NCBI GenBank assembly: GCA_026936335.1
Contig: JAPMXV010000016.1
Location: forward strand, 1-64,000
Origin: Mantamonas sphyraenae
Lineage: Eukaryota > CRuMs > Mantamonadidae
Direction of reading: 5' to 3'
Length of the DNA stretch: 64,000 nucleotides
Position 1 is the stretch's first letter, and each line of letters starts with the position of its first letter. The notes under the pieces are model-generated. The model ran no database searches. It was given only the letters and a program-made list of their open reading frames with translations, and was not told where the DNA came from. Made by a program: the position numbers and the translations under genes. This document shows, in pieces, positions 22,488-32,664 of the stretch.

Positions 22488-24662
22488 TCAACCCGCTGCA
22501 GCCTCCAACACAACCCCAAGCTCCTCCTCCACCTTGCGCCACGCACTCACCGTCTCTCGCAACACCCCACTCACCTGCTCGGCGTCCTCCAGCTCCAGTG
22601 CCGCCCGACACCGCCTTCCCAATGCCTCCAGCTCACGCAACCCCAAACTCCCGCTCACTTTCGCCATCCACGCCTGTGCACTGCACAGCTGCACAACCTT
22701 GTTGTGCTCCCCGCTTCTCATCGCCCCTTGCAGTTCCTCATACAGCCACTTTCTCCCTTCCCGCAGCGACATCCGAAGGAAATCAGCGAAAAAGTGCGGA
22801 TCCGCCTCGTCGTCGCACGTTTGCATCAGCTCCACCCGTCGCCTGCTCACGTGTGCCTCTCGCACCGTGTGCAAACGCAACTCTCCACCCCGTGCCGCCT
22901 CAATCGCCTCGAGACCCTCATCGCTCACACGGTCACACCAAAGCACTCGCAGCTCCCGCAAGCTCTCCTGCTCGCTCCACACCACGGCGCTCGCGTCGCT
23001 GATCCCCACGCACCCGTACACAAGCAGCCATTCTAGCTCCTTGCATCTGCCCAATGCAGCCACCCCCGCGTCTCCAACACGAGTGCACCCGTACAAGTCC
23101 ACACGCCTCAGTCCCGCACACTCTTCAGCCAACATACGCACCCCGGCGTCCGTGATCCCTTCCCCATGTCCAAACCGCCCCAGTCGGATCTCTTCCAGAC
23201 CAGCGCATCCGCTCGCCAGATACGCCAGCCCTTCGTCCGTGATCCCGTGCCCCGCTCGCGTCAAGTCGATCGACCGCAACTGCTTGCATCCATGCGCAAG
23301 GTACGACAGACCCCTGTCCGTCACCTTTGGCGCATACGCCACGCTCACTGCCTGCAGCTCTTTGCACTTGCTCAGCTGGTGCAGCGAAGCATCCGTCAGA
23401 TGCGACTCGGTTTCGAATCCTCGCGACCCACCAAAGCATCCACCCATGTCTACGCTTTCCAGCTCGCTGCACAGACCCACAAACACGCCCACATGCTTGT
23501 CCTGCAGCCCCCGCACTCTCGACAGGTCCAGATCCCGCACCCGATTTCCTTCCCCTCCCTGTAGCCCACACACCTCCAGCGCATCCCCGCACATCTCCAC
23601 CACATCCAGTGCCGCTTCGTGCAGCCTCAGCTCCGTCATGCTCTCCCGGCACGCGCTCAGCAAGCCCCAAACTCCACGCGTCGACACTCCCGTCGCCACT
23701 GCTCTGCTCAGCTCCACAACCTCCATCGCCTCATCCCCAACTGCCATCAGCAGTCTATCACACAGCCTATCTGTTGCCACTGCCCGTTCCAGCACTGCTT
23801 CCTTGACCCACAGGGGCGTCCCTCGCAGCTCCGCTCCGCTCACCATCCCGTGTGCCCTCGACGCCTGAAACACAACCTCGTCCACACACAGCGCTTGAAG
23901 AGACCGCACCTCTTCCACCACCTTTCTCCTCCCCGCCCCGAGTGCCTCCTCGAACCTTTTCACAAGCTGCACTTCCAAGCTCGCCGCCACGTCTGCAATC
24001 CACCGTGGCTCCTCCACAACCTCCACAACCTCCACAACCTCCACAACCTCCTCCTTGACCCTGCTCCGCCTCCTTCCTGCCCCCACCGCCGTCACCGGAC
24101 GCCTCCGTTGCGACAACGGCCGTTTCCCCACCTCCACCTCCACACCGTATCCACCCACTCCTTCTTCATGCCTCCTCATCCTCCCACTCTGTGCCGTCTG
24201 CGGACGTACAACACGCCGCTCCTCCGCCTTCCATCGCCGTTCCTGTCTCCTCTCCCGCCGCATGACTTGCGCGCTTGCCGGCCGTTGCGGACGCACCCCG
24301 GAAAACACAACCAGCTCGCTCGGCAACGCATCTACGCTCCGCCTCCATCCACTCCCGATCGCGCTCATGGGTCGCTGCTGTACTCTCTCCACCCTCCTCC
24401 CAGTCACCATCCCCATCACCCCTTCTACCCGCTCTCCGCGCAAGCACATCTGCTTCTTCCTCCCGCCTCCCTCTCTCTCATCGTCCTCCATCTTGCCCCC
24501 CCTCCCAACCACCACTCCCTCCAATTCTCCTCTACTTCCCCTACGCCTTCCACCTTTCTTTCCCTTGCCCAATGGCGGCTTCGCCACGCCCCGCCTCCCC
24601 TTTCCCTTTCTGCTCTTTTTCACCCCGCCGTCACTGCTCCCACTCACTCCCCCTCTGCTCAT
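22488..24662 (-). CDS. Leucine-rich-repeat protein with RPxSA motifs and HPt-like tail
   Basis: Single open frame; start taken at the ATG at 24662 (MSRGG), though the ATG at 24491 (MEDDEREGG) is also plausible. The N-terminal third is basic and low-complexity with repeated RP.SA-type motifs ([30 protein letters not shown]), often seen in ciliary or cytoskeletal proteins. A VVE run comes from a 9-bp tandem repeat. The middle has at least six cysteine-type leucine-rich repeats as in FBXL/AMN1 proteins ([19 protein letters not shown]). The last about 100 residues look like a four-helix HPt fold but lack the phospho-accepting histidine. No F-box is visible. Likely a scaffold or adaptor. Confidence 0.72.
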   Translation of the reverse strand: MSRGGVSGSSDGGVKKSRKGKGRRGVAKPPLGKGKKGGRRRGSRGELEGVVVGRGGKMEDDEREGGGRKKQMCLRGERVEGVMGMVTGRRVERVQQRPMSAIGSGWRRSVDALPSELVVFSGVRPQRPASAQVMRRERRQERRWKAEERRVVRPQTAQSGRMRRHEEGVGGYGVEVEVGKRPLSQRRRPVTAVGAGRRRSRVKEEVVEVVEVVEVVEEPRWIADVAASLEVQLVKRFEEALGAGRRKVVEEVRSLQALCVDEVVFQASRAHGMVSGAELRGTPLWVKEAVLERAVATDRLCDRLLMAVGDEAMEVVELSRAVATGVSTRGVWGLLSACRESMTELRLHEAALDVVEMCGDALEVCGLQGGEGNRVRDLDLSRVRGLQDKHVGVFVGLCSELESVDMGGCFGGSRGFETESHLTDASLHQLSKCKELQAVSVAYAPKVTDRGLSYLAHGCKQLRSIDLTRAGHGITDEGLAYLASGCAGLEEIRLGRFGHGEGITDAGVRMLAEECAGLRRVDLYGCTRVGDAGVAALGRCKELEWLLVYGCVGISDASAVVWSEQESLRELRVLWCDRVSDEGLEAIEAARGGELRLHTVREAHVSRRRVELMQTCDDEADPHFFADFLRMSLREGRKWLYEELQGAMRSGEHNKVVQLCSAQAWMAKVSGSLGLRELEALGRRCRAALELEDAEQVSGVLRETVSAWRKVEEELGVVLEAAAG
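24012..24047. repeat. 9-bp coding minisatellite (CTCCACAAC)n
   Basis: Four head-to-tail copies of CTCCACAAC, encoding the VVE run of the leucine-rich-repeat protein on the opposite strand. The period is a multiple of three, so copy-number change keeps the frame. Confidence 0.9.
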
Positions 24663-24752
24663 CCCTGTGCCCACGACTGCAAACATCCTCCCGCTCCTAT
24701 GCCTTGCCCCCCACTGCGCTCCTGCCCACCCAAACCAAAAAACCATCCACGC

Positions 24753-25906
24753 ATGTCCTCCTCCTCGGCAAACTCGGACCTCGACCGCCAAATTGAGCAG
24801 CTCATGCGCTGCGAGTACCTCAAAGAGTCCGAGGTCAAGGCCCTGTGCCAAAAGGCTCGAGAGATCCTGATGGAGGAATCCAACGTCCAGCGCGTCGACG
24901 CACCCGTCACCGTACGTCCACTGGCCCGTCGGCCCGCTTTCCCCCTTCATACACTCATCCAATGTCCACTCTCCGCCCTCCGCTCGTTCCCTCATCCCTC
25001 ACACCTCTCTTTCCCTCCCCTTCCACGCTTCGCATGCGCAGATCTGCGGCGACATCCATGGCCAGTTTTATGACCTGCGCGAGCTCCTCAAGGTTGGCGG
25101 TCAGTGCCCGGATACAAACTATCTCTTTATGGGCGACTTTGTCGACCGCGGCTTCTTCTCCGTCGAGACCTTCCTTCTCCTCCTCGCCCTCAAGGTGCGT
25201 TTGGGCTTTTTTGGGGCATTCCGCGCCCTTTCTTCACGCAACCCGTCCTAACCCGCCCTTTCCTCCTTTCCCACAGGTCCGCTACCCCGACCGCATTACC
25301 CTCATCCGTGGCAACCACGAGTCTCGCCAAATCACACAGGTCTACGGCTTCTACGACGAGTGCCTCCGCAAGTACGGCTCCGTCAACGTCTGGCGCTACT
25401 GCACCGACATCTTTGACTATCTCAGCCTCTCAGCCCTCATCGAAGACAAGTTCTTCTGTGTCCACGGCGGGCTCTCCCCCAGCATCCACACCCTCGACCA
25501 GATCCGCACCATCGACCGCAAGCAGGAGGTGCCCCACGACGGCGCCATGTGCGATCTTCTCTGGTCCGACCCGGACGAGGGCGTCTCCTCCCAAGGCTGG
25601 GGAATGTCTCCACGCGGCGCAGGCTTCCTCTTTGGCGGCACTGTCGTCGACGAGTTTCTCCACAAGAATGCCCTCACCAAGATTGCTCGCGCCCATCAGC
25701 TCGTCATGGAAGGGTACAAGCCCATGTTCGATGACAAGCTCTACACCGTCTGGTCCGCCCCCAACTACTGCTACCGCTGCGGCAACGTCGCTTCCATCCT
25801 CGAGCTTGACGAGAACCTCGCCACCACATTCAAGGTCTTTGAGGCTGCACCCCAAAACGAGCGCGGCAAGCCCGTCCGCAAGCAGGCCCCCGAGTACTTT
25901 CTCTGA
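24753..25906 (+). CDS. PPP4C: Serine/threonine protein phosphatase 4 catalytic subunit
   Basis: Three exons inferred: 24753-24911, 25042-25194 and 25277-25906; introns 24912-25041 and 25195-25276, both phase 0; 313 residues, the normal length. All PPP metallophosphatase signatures are present: [10 protein letters not shown] (about residues 56-65), [26 protein letters not shown], and the C-terminal YFL that is carboxymethylated in PP2A/PP4/PP6 enzymes. KESEVKALC and [15 protein letters not shown] favour PP4 over PP2A and PP6. It dephosphorylates Ser/Thr in DNA repair, centrosome and nuclear processes, with regulatory subunits. Its stop lies 47 bp from the stop of the convergent gene at 25954. 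Confidence 0.96.
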
Positions 25907-25953
25907 TCGCGCCCACACAACCTGCCTGTACATACATTTTCCTTACACTCCTC

Positions 25954-27243
25954 CTACCTCTTCCCTCCATGCATCGCTTGCTCGTACGCCACCTGCTGCG
26001 AAATGCTCGCAATAATCTTTAGCGCCTCCTCCTCCGCCGCCTCCTCTTGCTGCGCCGCCGACCTCATGTCAAACAAGTCCATCCCAAACAGCCCGCCTCC
26101 ACTCCCTCCTCCTCCTCCTCCTCCTCCTGCCCCTCCCCCGCCACCAAGCCGCGTCGACAGTGCTCCGTCGTCCTCTTCTTCGTCCGACTCTCCAAAGAAC
26201 GCGTCATCCAGCACACTCGCGTACCCACCTGGTTTCTTCACCTCCTCATCCTCTTCCTCCACCTCCTCCTCTTCCTCCTCATCCTCCCGCTCAACCTCAT
26301 CCTCACCCACACCGTTCTGCCTCTCTTCCTTTCCCCCCTCCCTCTTCTTCCCACCCCCCATCCCTCCCAACATCGCCTCGCTGAAACGCACACTCGTTGT
26401 CGGCCTAATGCCTGCTCCTCCGCCTGCCCCCGCTGTCCCACTCCCGTGCACAAAGCTCGTTGTTGCGCTCCCGAATTCATACCCGGTCTGCTTCCCATAC
26501 CGCTTGGCAGGCGCTATCTCCTGCTCACTTGCACTCCCCGAGAACATTTCCTTCAGCTTTAGGCTCGTTCCGCTAAACAACTGCTTGCCCTTGCCCTCCT
26601 TCCGCGACCAAAAGTCCTGGTCCAGCGATTTCCGCTCCACCTCTTCCGCGCTCCCACGCGGCGACATGCTCCCACGCGGTCCGTTCAGCTCCTCTTCCAT
26701 CGACCTGCTGCTTGTCGATCGGCCTGTATCCTCCTCCGTCTCCACAGCCTCGCTTTCCATCCCTTGCCCGTCCTCAGACCTGGGCCCCTCTCGCTTCCCA
26801 AACAACTTGAGAGCCCCCACACTCTGCAGACGTCCAAGTTTGCCCAGCAACCGCTCCTGTGCACGCGCCACCTTGTTCCCCTCTGGTTCTTCGTCATCCA
26901 ACCCTCCTCCCATCTGCCCCGCTCCTGTGTCCTCCCCCTCCGTCCCGCCTCCCGACCACTCCTCCCCCTCCAGCTCTCGCCGACGAGCATGCCGCGCCAA
27001 AAACAGCTGTGCAATCCTCTCTTGTGTTTCTTCCACTCCCATGTCTCCGTCTCCTCCTTCTCTTCCGCCCGTCTCCTCTCTCCCGCCGCCCTCTTTCTCG
27101 TCGCTCCCAACTTGCAACGCCACCCCTTCCCAGCCCCCGTCCTGGCCCATTTCCTCCTCCATCGCCCTCCTCCGCGCTTCCCGCCGCTCCTGAAGCCGTA
27201 CCAGCCGCGCCTGCAGCTCTGCGTCTGCCTCCTCTGCGTCCAT
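25954..27243 (-). CDS. Acidic low-complexity protein of unknown function
   Basis: Single open frame of about 429 residues from the ATG at 27243 (MDAEEADAEL). It begins with a Glu/Arg-rich probable coiled coil, then has long acidic runs, a polyglycine stretch (about 26095-26150) and a more conserved-looking tail, AAEEEALKIIASISQQVAYEQAM. There is no signal peptide, membrane segment or recognised domain. Its start lies 56 bp from the start of the ergothioneine fusion gene on the other strand, so the promoters must be shared or overlapping. The frame is open throughout with plausible codon use, but the product could be annotated only as hypothetical. Confidence 0.6.
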   Translation of the reverse strand: MDAEEADAELQARLVRLQERREARRRAMEEEMGQDGGWEGVALQVGSDEKEGGGREETGGREGGDGDMGVEETQERIAQLFLARHARRRELEGEEWSGGGTEGEDTGAGQMGGGLDDEEPEGNKVARAQERLLGKLGRLQSVGALKLFGKREGPRSEDGQGMESEAVETEEDTGRSTSSRSMEEELNGPRGSMSPRGSAEEVERKSLDQDFWSRKEGKGKQLFSGTSLKLKEMFSGSASEQEIAPAKRYGKQTGYEFGSATTSFVHGSGTAGAGGGAGIRPTTSVRFSEAMLGGMGGGKKREGGKEERQNGVGEDEVEREDEEEEEEVEEEDEEVKKPGGYASVLDDAFFGESDEEEDDGALSTRLGGGGGAGGGGGGGGSGGGLFGMDLFDMRSAAQQEEAAEEEALKIIASISQQVAYEQAMHGGKR

Positions 27244-27299
27244 GCCTTTGCCTGCCACTGCGCGTGCGCGTCTGCCCTTCCACCCCAACCACCACAACA

Positions 27300-30200
27300 A
27301 TGTCCCTCAACCCCGACATCGACGACCTGCTCGTCTGTGATTTTGAGTGTCCCTACGACGTCTTTGTCGAGGACAAGTACGAGTGCACATCCAACCCCGA
27401 TGGCATCATCTGTGCCGCTTACGCTGAAAACCTCCTCCTCTGGGATGTTCTCGAGCCCAAGATCCGTTCCTTTCGCCTCTTGCAGCCCCAGCACACCCAG
27501 TACGAGTACAGCTACGGCTCTGCAGACATCCGCGCCGCCTTTTCCCAATTCCTCGGTACGTTGACTGCCTCTTGGCCCACCTCCCTTGCCCAGTTCTTCC
27601 CCCCCCCCCGCCCTAACCCTCTCCCCTCCCTTCCCACACTGCCCAGGCCGCTTCACAACGCGCGTCATCCAGCCCAACCAGCTCATTGTTGCTTCTGGAT
27701 GCAGTGCAGTCCTCGACATTCTCGTGCACACCCTCTGCTGCCCAGACGAGGGCATTCTCGTTCCCACTCCGTGTTACCACAATTTCGAGCGTGCCTTTTC
27801 CTACCGCAACCAGACCCGTTTTCTCTCGGTTCCCACCATCGACCTCGATCCCGCAGCCCTCCAGGCTTCCCTCGATGAGCACAAGGCCACGGGTGTCACT
27901 GTCAAGGTTCGTTCCCCGTCTCCCCATCGCCCCCCACTTTCTCTCCGCACAGCCCGCGAGTTTTCCCGTTTTCCCGATCTCGTAAACACGCAAAAAAAAA
28001 GCCCCGTCCGTTTTTCCGGCTCACACCCGTCCACTGTACACTCCTCCCCAGGCCTTCCTTCTCACCACACCCCACTCTCCTACCGGCCGTGTCTACACTC
28101 GTTCCGAGCTCGAGGATGCCGTTCAGTTCTGTATGGACAATGGCCTCCACCTCATCGCAGACGAGACATACCTCCCTCACGTCTTCCAAAGCGACCGCTC
28201 CGAGCGTGCCCCGAGCGTCCTTGACCTCATTGGAGACGACGAGCAGCGCCAGCAGCGTGTCCACGTCATCACCTCCCTCAGCAAGCTCGGCATGGCCGGC
28301 TTCAAGGTCGGCACCCTGTTTTCCGCAAACGACGTCGTCATCCAGGCCTGCCGCAAGCTCTCCTGGTTCTGCCAAGTCTCCACCGACACCCAATTCCTCG
28401 TCACCCAGATCCTCAACGATGTCCCCTTTACCGATCGCCTCATTGCCATCAACAAGGACCGCTTGCGCGACGCCTACGCAAACGCCGTCCAGCACCTCCA
28501 GCAGCAGGGCATCCCCTACGTCGAGGCTGGCTGTGGCCTCACTGTCCTCCTCGACTTTCGCCATGCCATCGGCGACGATGAAGGACAGTGCTCCACGGAG
28601 GAAAAGCTCTTCAACCTCCTCCTCCACGACGCAAAGGTCCTCCTCACAAAGGGCACCGACATGCGCTGCGCACAGCCGGGCTTCTTCCGCCTCACCTTTG
28701 CCAACGACATGATCATGGTTACCGAGGCCATCCGCCGTCTCGGCGCCTACATGCGCACCCACCATCCCGCCGTACGCGCCGCCAGCGCCGCTCTACGCCT
28801 TCAAAAGATCTGGGCCCGCTCCGACCTCATCTTTGGTATGCTCACCGACGACGGCATTATGCAGAAGCCCATCGACCTGCGCCACCCCTTTATCTTCTAC
28901 CTCGGCCACCTTCCTGCCTTTGCCTGGAACCAGATCAAGGCTGTCACAGGTGCAGACACCTGGAACGAAGAGTTTGACACCTTGTTTGAGCGCGGCATCG
29001 ACCCGGACGTCGAGACGGGCAAGGTCCACAAGCATAGCTGCGACCGCAAGCGCACAGAGTGGCCCTCCGTCGACCAGATCCTCGCCTACCGCGACCAGGT
29101 CCGCACGGCCATCGTTGCCCAGCTCACCGGCATCTACGACGACCAGCAAGACTCCATGAAGTTCAACGGCCGCGTAGTCGAGCTCGCCATGGAGCACGAG
29201 CTCATGCACCAGGAAACCCTCCTCTACATGTTCCACCAGCTCGACCGCAAGTACATGACCCGTCCCGACGGCGCCTCCACCAGCATGCGCCTCGCCACAG
29301 ACATCCCTGTCGTCCGCAACCCCTACGTCCAGATCTCCGCCGGTCCGGTCTCCATGGGTGTCAACGAGGACGAGATCAAGTGGGGCTGGGACAACGAGTT
29401 TCCACGCCAGAAGGACGCCTGGGTCGACACCTTTGTCCTGCAAAAGTACCCCGTCACCAACGGCGACTACCTTGCCTTTGTCAACTCTGGCGGCTACGCC
29501 AACCGCAGCCTCTGGACCGACTCCGACTGGGAGTGGAAAGAAGGTAACTTGAGTGGTTGCACAGCATCCCCTTGCACACCCTTGCACTCCCTTGCACTCC
29601 CTTACCACCCCCCAACTCACACACCCCCGCCCGCAGAATGGAACATCACACACCCAATCTTCTGGTCCTACAACTCAGAGTCCTCAAAATGGGTCGTTTC
29701 CTCCATGTTCGACGTCATGCCCCTGAGCGACGTCCTCGACTGGCCTGTGACCGTCTCCCAGGCTGAAGCCAGCGCCTACTGTCGCTGGGTGAACGGCAGG
29801 CTGCCCACCGAAGAGGAATGGGTCCGTGCTGCCTACTCGACGCGCAACTCGGACAACCGCTCACGCAAGTACCCCTGGGGCAACGAGGAACCCACCCAGG
29901 CCCACGGCAACTTTCATTTCGGCACCTGGTCCCCGACCCCGGTCAACGCACACCCGCGCGGCGCGTCCGCCTGGGGCATCCACGATCTCCTTGGCAACGG
30001 CTGGGAGTGGACAAGTTCCAAGTTCAACGGCTTCCCGGGCTTCAAGGCAAACATCGAGACCTACCAGGGCTACTCCCAGGACTTTTTCGACGACAAGCAC
30101 TTTGTCATGCGCGGCGCCTCTTGGGCCACAGACGCACAGCTTATGCGCCCCTCCTTCCGCAACTGGTACCAGGGCCACTACCCCTACGTATTTAGCAAGT

Positions 30201-31384
30201 TCCGCGTCGCACGCGACTCTGGCCTTGCTGTGTCCCTCGATTCCGGCGCCTCATCCTCATCCTCCTCGTCCAGCCCATCCTCTCGTCCCGCCCGCACAGG
30301 CTCCGTCGGTTCCCTCGGCTCCGTCGACGACGAAGCTGCCCTCGCTGCTCAGATGCCTCTCGCAAAGGTCGACAACAACGCCACCCTCTGCCTCCTTTCC
30401 GACGGCAGCCTCTCCGGACTCGACGAGCAGTTTGCCGTCGATGTTCTCAGCGGCCTCAGTGGCCTCGAGAAGCGTGTGCCCAGCGTCTACTTCTACGACG
30501 ACGTCGGCTCCGAGCTCTTTGCCGCCATCACAGACCTCGAAGAGTACTACCCGACTCGTTGCGAGGCCGAGATCCTCGAGACCCACCGCAGCTCCCTCGC
30601 CGCCCTCCTCAACGAGACTGGCAAGAACCTCAACCTTGTTGAACTCGGCGCAGGCGACGGCAAAAAGACTGCCATCCTCCTCAAGTATCTGGTCCAGAGC
30701 AAGGTCGACGTCACCTACGTGCCCATCGACATCTCCCAGGGCGCCCTCCACTCTCTTCAGGGCAAGATGCGCAGCCAGTTTGCAGAGCAAGACCTCCGCA
30801 TCGTCAGCCTCGTGGCAGACAACATCGACGGTCTCCGCTGGGTCTCCCAACACAGTGACGACACCCAGCAGAGCGTCGTCATGTTCCTCGGCTCCAGCAT
30901 CGGCAACTACGACGAGGCTGGCGCAATCGTCTTTCTCCAGAGCCTTTGGCACGCCATGCAGCACAACGACTACCTCCTCATTGGCTTTGACCTCAAGAAG
31001 GATGTCAAGACCCTCGTCGCAGCCTACAACGATTCCCAGGGCGTCACCACAGAGTTCAACATGAACCTCCTCGACCGCATGAACCAAACCCTCAGTGCAG
31101 ACTTTGATCGCGACAGCTTCATCCACTGCGGCAACTACAACCCGCGCAGCGGCGCCATGGAAAGCTGGCTCATCTCCACAAAGCCCCAGGAAGTCTATCT
31201 CGGCAAGCTCAAGAAGCGAGTTCGCTTTGCCGAGTGGGAGGGTATGCGCACAGAGTACTCCTTCAAGTACACACGTGCCGACATTGCCATGCTTGCCGAG
31301 GCCAGTGGCTTCACCGTCGTCGACAACTTTGAAGACTCCAACGGCTGGTTTGTCGACTCCCTCTGGCGTGTCGTCAAGGAGTAG
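27300..31384 (+). CDS. PLP enzyme-EgtB-EgtD fusion, putative one-chain ergothioneine synthase
   Basis: Four exons inferred: 27300-27555, 27647-27906, 28052-29543, 29637-31384; about 1,251 residues. Residues 1-385 are a fold-type-I PLP enzyme of the ACC-synthase/aminotransferase class (ADETY near 208-212, SLSK with Lys about 250 as the Schiff-base lysine). Residues 420-590 are a DinB-like domain with the three-His iron site expected of EgtB/OvoA (GHLPAF, His about 458; HELMH, His about 554 and 558). Residues 595-840 are the FGE-sulfatase domain (GPVSMG to MRGASW). Residues 950-1251 are an EgtD-type methyltransferase (EYYPTR, GAGDGKKT, FLGSSIGN, NLLDRMNQ). EgtD makes hercynine, EgtB adds cysteine with O2, and the PLP domain could be the C-S lyase. 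A Ser-rich linker (about 30250-30300) joins the last two parts. The lyase role is inference. Confidence 0.85.
29569..29602 (+). repeat. 10-bp intronic minisatellite
   Basis: Three to four copies of CCCTTGCACT inside the third intron (29544-29636) of the ergothioneine fusion gene. The intron is 93 bp, a multiple of three, and has no in-frame stop. Confidence 0.75.
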
Positions 31385-31514
31385 TCTGTCAGACCAAAGC
31401 CCCTTGCAATCCTAGCATCCTTGCATCCCCTGAACTCTCATTGCCAATGAAGACGACCTTTGGACCCCGCCCCCCGCCAACTCCCCCAAACCGAACCGAC
31501 CCCCGACCACACAC

Positions 31515-32594
31515 ATGACCTCCATTGTCAAGGCCTCGTCTGCCAACACACAGCTGGAGTCCTATCTCACCAACTCGGAAGACCTCGTCTCCTCCTCCTC
31601 CTCCTCCTCCACCAGCGAGGCTTCTGGCGCAAAGACCCACGCCTTCCAGCCCTACGAGAACAACGGCGGGTAGGTCGTCATGCCTTGACCCTCGCTCCCC
31701 TCACACCCACCCAACCTCACACCCACCACCCTCCCTCTTACCCATTCTCCAAACCCACCCTGCCTCTCTGTCCTCCCTTCCGCCCGGCCCCTGCTCCCAC
31801 AGCACCTGCGTCGCCATCGCTGGAGCCGACTTTGTTGTCCTCGCTGCAGACACACGCATGAGCTCAGGCTACTCCATTGTGTCCCGCACAGTGTCCAAGA
31901 CCACCAAGCTGTACGTCTGCACACCCTCTTTCAGCAGCCCACCTCCTTCACGCCCTGCCAAGTCCCCGTTCCATTCCTCCCGACTTTCCGGCCCGAGAAT
32001 ATCCCCTCTTTCCGCCCCCCACCGCGCTCACCCGTCCTTCTCCCCACCCCCGCCACCCCTCCTTTATTTCCCCGCCCACTCTCTTCCAGCACCGACAAGT
32101 GTGTCATCGGCACCTCGGGCATGCAGTCCGACACCTGCACTCTGCACAAGACCCTCACCGCACGCGCCGTCATGTATCGCCACGATCACAAAAAGACCAT
32201 GACCACCACGGCCATTGCCCAACTCCTCGGAAACACCCTCTACTACCGGCGGTTCTTCCCCTACTACACATTCAACATCCTTGCCGGCCTTGACGAAGAA
32301 GGCAAGGGTGCTGTCTACTCCTACGACGCCGTTGGCTCCTTCCAGCGCGTCGGCTTCAACTGCTCCGGCACAGGCCAGAACCTCATCCAGCCCCTCCTCG
32401 ACAACCAGCTCGGCCAGCAGCACCAGCGAATCAAGCGCGAAGAGCCCCTCTCTCTCGAAGAGACCGTCGACCTCATCAAGGACTGCTTCTCCACCGCCTG
32501 CGAGCGCGACATTTACACCGGCGACACCGTCGAGATTTACACCATCAGTGCCAACGGCCTTGACATGGAAGAGTTTGAGTTGAAGATGGACTAA
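31515..32594 (+). CDS. PSMB1: 20S proteasome subunit beta-6 (beta type-1)
   Basis: Three exons inferred: 31515-31669, 31803-31910 and 32090-32594; introns 31670-31802 (GTAGGT...CACAG) and 31911-32089 (GTACGT...TTCCAG); 255 residues. A Ser-rich N-terminal propeptide-like stretch precedes the family signature FQPYENNGGT and VAIAGADF. Later blocks RRFFPYYTFNILAGLDEEGKG, AVYSYDAVGS and RDIYTGD are diagnostic of the beta-6 subunit, a non-catalytic subunit of the 20S core. It lacks the catalytic N-terminal Thr arrangement of beta-1, beta-2 and beta-5, as expected. It starts 130 bp after the stop of the preceding gene and ends 70 bp before NPHP4. Confidence 0.95.
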
Positions 32595-32664
32595 CCACGC
32601 AAGCAAGCAATGCAATGAACAGCTGCGCCACCCAACCCCCTCCCTCCCCCAACACAACTTCCCC

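Noticed and set aside
22027-23868. 613-codon forward frame opposite the LRR gene
   Set aside because: Ser/Pro/Thr-rich composition typical of a shadow of GC-rich coding sequence; the reverse strand carries clear leucine-rich repeats.
27601-27625. Interstitial telomere-like CCCTAACCCT
   Set aside because: Only one and a half units, positioned upstream of an intron acceptor in the ergothioneine fusion gene; it is better explained as a CTAAC branch point.
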